Part shown: in pieces, positions 1 through 6,496 of the stretch
Position numbering within the stretch: the stretch's first letter is position 1
Layout of the letters: each line of letters begins with the position of its first letter
DNA from: CAYTID01 sp964437735
Lineage (GTDB): Bacteria > Bacteroidota > Ignavibacteria > UBA10030 > BY39
NCBI GenBank assembly: GCA_964437735.1
Contig: CAYTID010000106.1
Location: 1 to 6,807, forward strand
Direction of reading: 5' to 3'
Length of the DNA: 6,807 bases
Notes under the pieces: model-generated
Database searches by the model: none
Seen by the model: the letters and a program-made list of their open reading frames with translations, nothing else
What the model was told of the DNA's origin: nothing
Translations under genes and position numbers: made by a program

Positions 1-20
1 AATTTTATTACATTTTTTAT

Positions 21-1322
21 ATGAAATCAAACAATTCCAAAATAGCCGTTCTAACCCTTGGCTGTGCTAAAAATGTGGTCGATTCAGAGGAACTACTCGA
101 ACAGATCGATCATAGCGACTATCAAATCACAGAAAATGTTGAAGACGCAAGTGTGTTGGTGGTGAATACTTGCGGCTTTATAGAGGATGCAAAAAAAGAA
201 TCCATCGACACAATCCTGCAATCTGTCGAGCTTAAAAAACAGGGAAAACTGAAAAAAATAATTGTGATGGGATGCCTTTCAGAACGCTACAAAGCTGAAT
301 TGCAGTCGGAAATTCCCGAAGTGGATGCCTTTATCGGCGCCAACAAACTCGAAAAAGTTGCAGAAGAAATCGGAATTAATTTTAAATACGAACTTTTGGG
401 AGAACGGCATCTTACTACGCCGCGTCATTATGCATATCTGAAAATTGCAGAAGGTTGTACAAATCGGTGTACGTTCTGTGCAATACCCCTTATGCGCGGA
501 GAACATAAGAGCAAACCGGTTGAACGAGTTGTTAAGGAAGCAAGCAGGTTAGCGGTGCTGGGTGTGAAAGAATTAATAATTATCGCTCAGGATACTACAT
601 ACTACGGCTTGGATATTTATGGTAAACGTTCGCTGAAACTATTGCTGGAGCAGCTGTGTAGTATAAACGAAATAAAATGGATCCGTTTAATGTACACATA
701 TCCCGCAAAATTTCCACTTGAGATTTTGGATTTATTTAATGATAATGAAAAGATTTGTAAATATATCGACCTGCCCCTCCAGCATATATCAGACAATGTT
801 ATAAAATCTATGCAGCGGGGAATAAGTTCAAAATCAACTCGCAAATTAGTTGAAACCATAAGGCAAAAAGTTCCCGGAATTTCACTCAGAACTTCTCTTA
901 TCGTCGGCTACCCTACGGAAGGCGAAAAAGAATATAAAGAATTACTTAATTTTGTTAAAGAGTCGGAATTTGAACGTTTGGGAGTATTTACATACTCACC
1001 CGAAGAAGGGACGTCGGCATTTTCACTCGGCGATCCGATTGCGGAAGAAATAAAAAATCAGCGCCGCGATGAGATTATGGAAACTCAGAAGGAAATTTCA
1101 CTTGAAAAAAATAATTCGCTGGTCGGATCGGTGATGGAAGTTGTTGTTGACAGGAAAGAATCCGGCGCTGCATATTGCCGAAGCCGTTTTGACGCCCCTG
1201 AAATAGATAATGAAATAATTATTGAAAATGACACTATTATCAAAGAGGGAAATTTTTATAATGTAAAAATTATTGATAACTTGGAGTATGACTTAATAGC
1301 AGAAAGAATTGATGATGCGTAA
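21..1322 (+). CDS. rimO: Ribosomal protein uS12 methylthiotransferase RimO
   Basis: RimO is a cytosolic radical-SAM enzyme with two 4Fe-4S clusters that adds a methylthio group to the conserved aspartate of ribosomal protein S12. The 433 residues match the usual family length and order. The N-terminal MTTase (UPF0004) domain, about residues 7-120, has three cluster cysteines: C15 in LGCAKN, C51 in NTCGFI and C85 in MGCLSERY. The radical-SAM domain has the CxxxCxxC motif at C146, C150 and C153 (EGCTNRCTFC). A C-terminal TRAM-like segment spans about 366-430. The LGCAKNxVDSE start and the IPxMRGxxKSKP context favour RimO over MiaB or MtaB. The ATG at 21 gives the expected short leader before the first cysteine, but no clear Shine-Dalgarno sequence precedes it and only 20 bases lie upstream, so the promoter cannot be judged. 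Its 3' end overlaps the next gene by 11 nt, which suggests co-translation. Function is assigned by family resemblance and is very secure. Confidence 0.96.
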   Translation: MKSNNSKIAVLTLGCAKNVVDSEELLEQIDHSDYQITENVEDASVLVVNTCGFIEDAKKESIDTILQSVELKKQGKLKKIIVMGCLSERYKAELQSEIPEVDAFIGANKLEKVAEEIGINFKYELLGERHLTTPRHYAYLKIAEGCTNRCTFCAIPLMRGEHKSKPVERVVKEASRLAVLGVKELIIIAQDTTYYGLDIYGKRSLKLLLEQLCSINEIKWIRLMYTYPAKFPLEILDLFNDNEKICKYIDLPLQHISDNVIKSMQRGISSKSTRKLVETIRQKVPGISLRTSLIVGYPTEGEKEYKELLNFVKESEFERLGVFTYSPEEGTSAFSLGDPIAEEIKNQRRDEIMETQKEISLEKNNSLVGSVMEVVVDRKESGAAYCRSRFDAPEIDNEIIIENDTIIKEGNFYNVKIIDNLEYDLIAERIDDA

Positions 1323-2610
1323 ATTTATATCCACATTAATATTCTTATTATTTCCTTTGATTTCGTATCCGCAATATGAAAAAAATATCTTTGAGGATGC
1401 CGGAACTCCGAAGGTATATTACGACGCCCTTGGTTTTAGTTCAATCTATGAAGGGGATAGCAGGCTCGATGTTTTTATTCAGATACCATATGAAGCATTA
1501 TTTTTTATTAAACAAGGGAATGTTTATCTCTCGACGTATGAATTATCTGTCAATATTTACGATGCAAAAAATATATTGACACGGGAAAAGTTATGGACGG
1601 AAAGTATCAAAACGAACTCATATGAAGAAACGATTTCGCCCAAACCGTATAAACTTAGTCAGCAATCGTTTTTATTGACGCCGGGAAAGTATTCCGTTGC
1701 CGTCCAATTGCGCGACAACGAAACAAAAAAATCAGTACGCAGTACAAGAACCATTGAGCTGAGAGATTTCTCACAAAAACCCTTCGACTGTTCCGACATT
1801 ATGATATTAAATCAACTGTCCGTTGATGGAGAGACAAAAACAATAATTCCTAATATTACAGGAAATGTTGCAGAACTTGAGGGAGGCTTCTTCACCTTTA
1901 TGGAGCTTTACAACAACAATAGTATTGACTCGATAAGCATAATGTATAATATCAATAGCGGAAAAGAAAAAATATTAAAACAAGATACAGCGTATTATAT
2001 TTTGAAAGAAGGGAAAAACGCTATTTTTGTTAAGGTAAATACAGATAACATTCCGATGGGAAACTACAACCTTGAGTATAGTATAAGACCGAATGAACTT
2101 AAACTAAGCGAAGAAGAGATTAACAAGAATACTATATCAGTAGCTAAATCTTTTATCATAAAATGGAGAGGGATGCCAATTTCTATTGTTGACCTTGATA
2201 TCGCAATCGACCAGATGATATACATTTTTGAGCCGGGTGAAATTGAGAAAATAAAAAAACTTCCTCCGAATGAAAAAGGAATTGCATTCAAAGAATTATG
2301 GAACAGAAAAGATCCCACCCCCGGAACCGAACGCAACGAATTAATGGAAGAATATTACGCCAGGGTGGAATATGCGAATAAAACATTCAAGCATTATATA
2401 GAAGGTTGGCGAACAGATATGGGGATGGTGTATATAATATTTGGTCCGCCAAATAATATCGACAGACATCCATTTGAATTGAATGCCAAGCCATACGAGG
2501 TTTGGCATTACCATGAACTGAACCGGCAGTTTATATTTGTCGACCAATCCGGTTTCGGTGATTATCAACTGGTTACTCCGATATGGGACGTTTGGCAAAG
2601 ACCGCGATAA
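1312..2610 (+). CDS. Exported GWxTD-domain protein of unknown function
   Basis: This is a 432-residue protein with an N-terminal signal peptide: basic residues R3-K4, a hydrophobic core at about 5-17, and probable cleavage near residue 20 (ISYP before QYEK). There is no lipobox cysteine, so it is probably a soluble periplasmic or outer-membrane-associated protein rather than a lipoprotein. The middle (about 30-290) looks rich in beta-strand, as expected for Ig-like or sandwich domains. The C-terminal domain carries the signature GWRTD at 365-369, followed by a GxxYIxFGPPN segment and a conserved tail (YEVWHYH, then FVDxxGFGDY, ending IWDVWQRPR). This family is frequent in FCB bacteria and Acidobacteria, and I know of no firm biochemical role. 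The start is ambiguous: TTG 1309, ATG 1312 or ATG 1315. AGAAAG at 1301-1306 sits 5 nt before 1312 and 8 nt before 1315, so either ATG is likely. It overlaps rimO by 11 nt and the following Omp85 gene by 28 nt, so a shared envelope role with the latter is a reasonable inference. Confidence 0.88.
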   Translation: MMRKFISTLIFLLFPLISYPQYEKNIFEDAGTPKVYYDALGFSSIYEGDSRLDVFIQIPYEALFFIKQGNVYLSTYELSVNIYDAKNILTREKLWTESIKTNSYEETISPKPYKLSQQSFLLTPGKYSVAVQLRDNETKKSVRSTRTIELRDFSQKPFDCSDIMILNQLSVDGETKTIIPNITGNVAELEGGFFTFMELYNNNSIDSISIMYNINSGKEKILKQDTAYYILKEGKNAIFVKVNTDNIPMGNYNLEYSIRPNELKLSEEEINKNTISVAKSFIIKWRGMPISIVDLDIAIDQMIYIFEPGEIEKIKKLPPNEKGIAFKELWNRKDPTPGTERNELMEEYYARVEYANKTFKHYIEGWRTDMGMVYIIFGPPNNIDRHPFELNAKPYEVWHYHELNRQFIFVDQSGFGDYQLVTPIWDVWQRPR

Positions 2611-4415
2611 AAATAAATTTATGTTTTTTATTGCTGTTTGGTGTATTCCAATCGGCAGCAACTCAAACAAAAGTCAAATCGGTTAACTTTATTCAGTCGG
2701 AGGAATTATTCCGTACAAAGCATTTGTACGAGAAGCTAATATTAAAAAGTGAATATATTTTCTCGCGTGAAAAGCTTCAAGCCGATCTGGAAAATATCCG
2801 GGAAGTTATTGCGAACAACTGTTACCCTTTTGCAGAAATAAGAGCCGATTTAAATTATTCTCCGGACAGTAATTTTATCGATATTAATTATAACATCGAT
2901 CCGAAAAAAAAATATTTAATCAGTGATATTGTAGTTACCGGAAACACTTTTATTTCAACACGGGACATAATTTTGAAGTTTCTGACCCAACCGGAAAAAT
3001 GTTTGAACACCAGCCTCATTGAATCCGATATCGAAAATTTGATTAAAGTTTATGAAAACAACGGATATCCATTTGTAAAAGTCAGTATATCGGATATTTC
3101 AAGAGAAGAAATTGATGACCGGGGAAATCTAAAAATAACAATTGAGATTGATGAAGGACCGCAGATTAAGATTGATCAAATTAAAGTTGAGGGAAATTCG
3201 GAAACAAAAGCAGCAGTTGTTATTCGCGAAACTCAAATCAGATACGGGGAAATATACGATCAAAGGAAAATAGATAAAATCAGGAGACGTTTAAGGAGAT
3301 TAAATATATTTAACAACATCGATGAGCCGGAAATATTCATACATCAAAATCCCGTATTAAAAAATATTGAACAGAAGTCAATGCAAAAGGATACAACAGT
3401 GTACCAATCAGGGGGAATACTTATCAATGTTACCGAAGGAAATACAAACAGATTTGACGGAATTATCGGTTATCTCCCCGGATTTGGCGGTGAATCCGGT
3501 TACTTTACGGGACTTGCGGATATCGGAATGCGTAATTTATTCGGAACAGGCAGGAAATTATTCATTAAGTGGTTAAGAGAAGATCGTTATTCTCAGGAAA
3601 TTGGGCTTAGATATGTGGAGCCATGGTTTTTAAACTATCCTGTAAATATCGGAGGATATTTTTTTCAGAGACAACAGGACACGACTTATATAAAGAGAGC
3701 AATTGAATTTAAGTCCGATTTTCAAATCAGTGATAATTTATCCATCAGTGCATTATTTAATCAGGAGCAAATAATTCCTTCTTCAGAAATTTCAAATCAG
3801 TTTGTAAGAGCAAATGGAAAATATTTCGGAGGACTGGAAGCTCACTATGATATAAGAGACGATATATTTAATCCGACGGAAGGCGTCAGCTATCGAACAG
3901 ATTACAGGTTTGGAAGGAAGAAAATTTATTCGATAAATCAGGTCAAGACAATTCAAAAATACGGAATAGATATTGAGTGGGCAATTCCCGTTGTAAAATC
4001 AGTATCCTTTGCAAAGCAGGTTTGTGTTATCGGCTTGCATGGCAGGGATATTAAGGGAACTGACGTTGATGTCAGCGATTTATATAGGTTCGGAGGGACA
4101 AATTCTTTACGTGGATACAGAGAAAATCAGTTTATTGGCTCCAGAGTTGTCTGGTCAAACACCGAATATCGTTTCTTAACAGGTAGAAGATCGTTTGTTT
4201 TCGGATTTTTTGATTTAGGATATTATTTTCGTCAAGGTAATAAAACGAACGAAGCACAAACATTCGACGAATCAGTTGAAAGTTTTAAATATGGCTACGG
4301 AGTCGGTTTGAGGTTTGAAACTGCATTGGGAATCATCGGAGTCAGCTTTGCGCTGGGCAAAGGCGATAATTTTGATCAGGCAAAAATACATTTCGGTTTG
4401 ATTAGTGAGTTTTAA
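2583..4415 (+). CDS. POTRA/Omp85-family outer-membrane protein (BamA/TamA-like)
   Basis: This is a 610-residue outer-membrane beta-barrel of the family that inserts or exports outer-membrane proteins. It opens with a signal peptide (hydrophobic core about 11-23, probable cleavage after the SAA at 24-26). About three POTRA domains follow, at roughly 31-107, 112-193 and 196-285; the second and third start with the typical strand pattern ISDIVVTGN and IDQIKVEGN. The remainder, about 286-610, is the bacterial surface antigen (D15) barrel. The loop-6 signature is present as LRGYRENQF, with R510-G511-Y512, preceded by YRFGGTNS. The chain ends in phenylalanine (GLISEF), as expected of a C-terminal beta-signal. 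Three POTRAs and about 610 residues are closer to TamA (three POTRAs) than to canonical five-POTRA BamA, but the substrate cannot be decided from the sequence. The ATG at 2583 lies inside the preceding gene with no clear Shine-Dalgarno sequence. The only nearby downstream ATG, at 2621, is out of frame, and starting later would cut into the signal peptide. Confidence 0.92.
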   Translation: MGRLAKTAIKINLCFLLLFGVFQSAATQTKVKSVNFIQSEELFRTKHLYEKLILKSEYIFSREKLQADLENIREVIANNCYPFAEIRADLNYSPDSNFIDINYNIDPKKKYLISDIVVTGNTFISTRDIILKFLTQPEKCLNTSLIESDIENLIKVYENNGYPFVKVSISDISREEIDDRGNLKITIEIDEGPQIKIDQIKVEGNSETKAAVVIRETQIRYGEIYDQRKIDKIRRRLRRLNIFNNIDEPEIFIHQNPVLKNIEQKSMQKDTTVYQSGGILINVTEGNTNRFDGIIGYLPGFGGESGYFTGLADIGMRNLFGTGRKLFIKWLREDRYSQEIGLRYVEPWFLNYPVNIGGYFFQRQQDTTYIKRAIEFKSDFQISDNLSISALFNQEQIIPSSEISNQFVRANGKYFGGLEAHYDIRDDIFNPTEGVSYRTDYRFGRKKIYSINQVKTIQKYGIDIEWAIPVVKSVSFAKQVCVIGLHGRDIKGTDVDVSDLYRFGGTNSLRGYRENQFIGSRVVWSNTEYRFLTGRRSFVFGFFDLGYYFRQGNKTNEAQTFDESVESFKYGYGVGLRFETALGIIGVSFALGKGDNFDQAKIHFGLISEF

Positions 4416-4437
4416 AAATAATAATTAAATTTGGTTA

Positions 4438-5028
4438 ATGAATTTACATTTTGAAAATGAATTATGGGAAAGCGGTAAAAATTTTGTTGCCGGTATAGAC
4501 GAAGCAGGAAGGGGTCCGCTTGCCGGGCCGGTCGTAGCTGCGGCGGTTATTTTTCCGCAAGGTTATTTTTTTGAAGGGGTCAACGACTCGAAGAAACTCA
4601 ACGAAAAGAAGCGAACTGAACTATTCGATATCATTAAAACAAATTCCTTAAGTGTCGGCGTGGGAATTATCGGGCAGGACGTTGTTGACGAAGTTAATAT
4701 ATTAAAAGCCACATTCATGGCTATGCATAGAGCCATCGAATCGTTGAATCCTGTTCCTCACCATTTACTTATCGATGGTCCGCACTTTGCAGAAGCAAGT
4801 ATACCATCGACAAAAATTATTGGAGGCGATGCCAAGAGTTTTACTATTGCTGCGGCTTCAATAATCGCAAAGGTAACCCGCGATAAATTGATGATGGAAT
4901 ACGATACATTATATCCGCAATATGGTTTTGCAAAACACAAAGGTTACGGAACAAAAGAACATCTTGATGCAATAAGAAAATATGGGACGTGCAAAATACA
5001 CAGGAGAAGTTTTAAAATTCGTCATTAA
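4438..5028 (+). CDS. rnhB: Ribonuclease HII
   Basis: This cytosolic type-2 RNase H cuts the RNA strand of RNA-DNA hybrids and nicks 5' to single ribonucleotides embedded in DNA, starting ribonucleotide excision repair. The 196 residues are a normal single-domain length. The first block, GIDEAGRGPLAGPVV, supplies metal ligands D21 and E22 and the G24-R25-G26 loop that reads the RNA-DNA junction. NDSKKL follows at 49-54. The third carboxylate is D113 in LLIDGP. D131 in GGDAKS is the probable fourth ligand, within the block that runs on to AAASIIAKVTRD. The GYGT at 169-172 carries the tyrosine usually linked to ribonucleotide recognition. All catalytic positions are intact. The gene starts 22 nt after the Omp85 gene. 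No clear Shine-Dalgarno sequence is present, but TTAAATTTGG lies just ahead of the ATG. It is followed by the YraN-family gene, a common rnhB neighbour. Confidence 0.96.
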   Translation: MNLHFENELWESGKNFVAGIDEAGRGPLAGPVVAAAVIFPQGYFFEGVNDSKKLNEKKRTELFDIIKTNSLSVGVGIIGQDVVDEVNILKATFMAMHRAIESLNPVPHHLLIDGPHFAEASIPSTKIIGGDAKSFTIAAASIIAKVTRDKLMMEYDTLYPQYGFAKHKGYGTKEHLDAIRKYGTCKIHRRSFKIRH

Positions 5029-5048
5029 AATAAAACCATTTTAAATTT

Positions 5049-5054
5049 GGGAGA
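5049..5054 (+). promoter_or_regulatory. Ribosome-binding site of the YraN-family gene
   Basis: GGGAGA precedes the ATG at 5058 with a 3-nt gap. It fixes the start because most other genes of the operon lack a recognisable Shine-Dalgarno sequence. The spacing is a little short. Confidence 0.55.
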
Positions 5055-5057
5055 AAA

Positions 5058-5408
5058 ATGGATAGACATTCAAAAGGGTCAGCAGGGGAAAGTCTGGCTG
5101 AAAAATTATTGACAGAAAAAGGATTTAAGCTGGTTGAAAGAAATTACCGCTATGGAAGAGGAGAAATCGATCTGATATTTTATGATCGGGATATCCTGGT
5201 ATTTATCGAAGTGAGATCGGTTAGCTCCGATATGTACGGAGAACCTGAAGATACAATATCCATCCGCAAACGAAAGCAAATTAAAAAAATAGCAGGGGCT
5301 TATTTATGGGAAAAAGAAATTAATGATGTTGAGTGCCGTTTTGATGTTGTTGCAATAAAATGGGAAAATAATAAACCACTGATAAAATATATACCAAATG
5401 CTTTTTAG
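5058..5408 (+). CDS. YraN/UPF0102 family protein (nuclease-like fold)
   Basis: This is a 116-residue soluble protein of the UPF0102 (YraN) family, which has a restriction-endonuclease-like fold and is often encoded next to rnhB. Its cellular role is not established. The family pattern is clear: an N-terminal GESLAEKLLTEKGF helix with E11, then VERNYRYGRGEIDLI with D38, then LVFIEVRS with E51, and a basic helix SIRKRKQIKKIAGAYL. The spacing D38 to E51-V-R53 corresponds to the PD-(D/E)xK-type core. Here the lysine of the usual EVK motif is arginine (R53), a conservative change that may or may not affect any nuclease activity. The ATG at 5058 follows GGGAGA at 5049-5054, the clearest ribosome-binding site in the operon, and lies 29 nt after rnhB. 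It is the last gene of the + strand operon and ends 39 nt from the convergent zinc-ribbon gene. Confidence 0.9.
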   Translation: MDRHSKGSAGESLAEKLLTEKGFKLVERNYRYGRGEIDLIFYDRDILVFIEVRSVSSDMYGEPEDTISIRKRKQIKKIAGAYLWEKEINDVECRFDVVAIKWENNKPLIKYIPNAF

Positions 5409-5447
5409 AAAAATCAGCAAAGAGCTTTGAGTTCGATAAATTGTCGG

Positions 5448-5738
5448 TTATTTTTTTTCAGCGGTTATGGATTTATCCGTAGAGGAATCTTTAGACGTAG
5501 TTTTTATTTCAGTCTTTGAGGTTTCTTTTTTTTTTTCTGAAGGAGACGAATTACTATTTTTATAATCGGTTAAATAAAAACCGCTTCCCTTAAAAATAAG
5601 TCCCGCACCGCCTCCGATTACGCGAATGAGCGAATTTGTGTTGCAAGAGGGGCAATCTGTAAGTGTTTCTTCTGATATTCTTTGGAATTCGTCAAATTCA
5701 TGTTTACAATTTTTACATTTATAAGCGTATGTTGGCAT
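5448..5738 (-). CDS. FmdB-type zinc-ribbon protein
   Basis: This is a 96-residue protein of the FmdB (putative regulatory, zinc-ribbon) family. It starts with the hallmark MPTYAYKCKNC and holds four zinc ligands: C8 and C11, then C29 and C32 (CPSC). The ribbon is followed by the family's LIRVIGGGAGLIFKGSGFYLTDY segment (about 37-59). After that comes a disordered tail of about 37 residues rich in Ser, Thr, Lys and Glu, with no hydrophobic stretch. The family was named from a regulator of formamidase/amidase operons, but in most bacteria its role is unknown. The start is supported by AGGA 4 nt upstream (5743-5746 on the - strand). A probable promoter lies in the 88-nt gap before it, so it may be transcribed independently of the upstream 203-residue gene. 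The tail is encoded partly by an uninterrupted run of eleven A residues (coding strand, 5526-5536), a likely slippage site. Confidence 0.9.
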   Translation of the reverse strand: MPTYAYKCKNCKHEFDEFQRISEETLTDCPSCNTNSLIRVIGGGAGLIFKGSGFYLTDYKNSNSSPSEKKKETSKTEIKTTSKDSSTDKSITAEKK

Positions 5739-5742
5739 ATTT

Positions 5743-5746
5743 TCCT
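5743..5746 (-). promoter_or_regulatory. Ribosome-binding site of the FmdB-type gene
   Basis: Read on the - strand, AGGA lies 4 nt before the ATG at 5738. It supports the start that gives the conserved MPTYxYxC beginning. Confidence 0.5.
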
Positions 5747-5779
5747 GGTCGTGTTAATATATACATATTTTGGCTTGAA

Positions 5780-5808
5780 AATATATGAAAATTCGGGGTT
5801 TTAAACAA
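5780..5808 (-). promoter_or_regulatory. Candidate promoter for the FmdB-type gene
   Basis: On the - strand, TTGTTT (5808-5803), a 17-nt spacer, and TATATT (5785-5780) fit a sigma-70-like layout. The same bases also give TTTG, 20 nt, then TATATTTT, close to the TTTG / TAnnTTTG arrangement described for Bacteroidota. Transcription would begin about 35 nt before the start codon. The site was found by eye only, and AT-rich sequence produces chance matches. Confidence 0.4.
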
Positions 5809-5826
5809 ATTTGGGTGGACTGTTGA

Positions 5827-6438
5827 TTAAAGCTCTATATTCGAGTCGTTTTCATAAGCAGAGCCGATATGACACAGATAATTCAGGGTTTTTGCGAATA
5901 ACTCGAAGAGGTTTTTTAAAAGTTCAACATCTTTGATGACACCATTCACTTGAAAATACAATTCGTCAACACCTTCAGGAAATTGAGCCCCAAACCATCC
6001 CTCGTCATCTTTAACCTCAAAGGATATTTTTGGTTGTTGCTGTATTAGTTGGCGAATTTCCGGGTTTGAAAAAAATGTAATCACTTTATTGGTATCGTTA
6101 CCCTTGATAATAAAGTCGTTGTCGAAATCAGGATATCCGACTTCAATATCATCCATACCTAAAACCTTACCTAAATTACTAAAAAAATTTTTCCGGTAAA
6201 CTTTAAACCGGAAACCGTCAACGTTCGCGTACGGTACTCGCATTCGAGTAAACACGGTACTACTTTTTCCTGTCGATACAGTGTAAGTATCTAAAGTTAC
6301 AGTCCAGTCTTTTACTCTTACGGTAACCTTGTCGCCTTTCCAGAGTCCACCTTTGGTATAGGTTCCTCCAATTTCGATGCAGAGTTGCTGCCAAACTTCT
6401 TCTTGGCTCGGTCTAAATAGTTGTCTTAAAAATGTCAT
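5827..6438 (-). CDS. Conserved uncharacterised soluble protein, 203 aa
   Basis: I do not recognise a characterised family. The protein has no signal peptide and no membrane segment, so it is probably cytosolic. It opens with a short amphipathic, basic segment (FLRQLFRPSQEEVWQQL, 3-19). A strand-rich region with many Thr, Val and Lys follows (about 22-80). Then come segments that look strongly constrained: FRFKVYRKNFFSNLGKVLGM (76-95), DIEVGYPDFDNDFIIKGND (97-115), a helix FSNPEIRQLI (123-132), FEVKDDEGWFG (140-150), FPEGVDELYFQVNGVIKD (153-170), and a final helix ending LCHIGSAYEND. I have an unverified impression that similar proteins occur as hypothetical proteins in other phyla. The gene appears intact, with no internal stops and a natural end. 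The ATG at 6438 lacks a clear Shine-Dalgarno sequence. It lies 58 nt downstream of the broken nucleotidyltransferase-like gene on the same strand, and 88 nt upstream of the FmdB-type gene. Its function is unknown; any link to the nucleotidyltransferase is context only. Confidence 0.8.
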   Translation of the reverse strand: MTFLRQLFRPSQEEVWQQLCIEIGGTYTKGGLWKGDKVTVRVKDWTVTLDTYTVSTGKSSTVFTRMRVPYANVDGFRFKVYRKNFFSNLGKVLGMDDIEVGYPDFDNDFIIKGNDTNKVITFFSNPEIRQLIQQQPKISFEVKDDEGWFGAQFPEGVDELYFQVNGVIKDVELLKNLFELFAKTLNYLCHIGSAYENDSNIEL

Positions 6439-6465
6439 TTATTTGGTAGAAATTTAAGCAAAAAA

Positions 6466-6471
6466 ATTATA
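6466..6471 (-). promoter_or_regulatory. Possible -10 box ahead of the 203-aa gene
   Basis: A perfect TATAAT lies on the - strand in the 58-nt gap, about 28 nt before the start codon. No convincing -35 box is found 16-18 nt upstream, where the sequence around 6490 reads GAATTCA. If real, it would let the 203-residue gene be transcribed despite the damaged upstream gene. Chance occurrence in AT-rich DNA is quite possible. Confidence 0.25.
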
Positions 6472-6496
6472 TAAACCAAGGCGTTCTATGAATTCA

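Noticed and set aside
2621..2623. ATG at 2621 as an alternative start for the Omp85 gene after the GWxTD stop
   Set aside because: It is in a different frame from the Omp85 coding sequence, so it cannot start it. The overlapping ATG at 2583 keeps a full signal peptide.
2341..2670. 109-codon open frame on the - strand across the GWxTD/Omp85 junction
   Set aside because: It lies opposite two well-supported genes, has no recognisable domain or start signal, and is a shadow of their coding. The same applies to the - strand frames at 279-506, 617-859, 2064-2336 and 4758-4940 and the + strand frames at 1376-1579 and 3367-3576.
5418..5429. CAAAGAGCTTTG inverted repeat between the convergent yraN-family and fmdB-type genes, possible bidirectional terminator
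   Set aside because: With a real loop, only a 4-bp AT-rich stem remains, and the T-run at 5452-5459 is more than 20 nt away. It is too weak to call a terminator.
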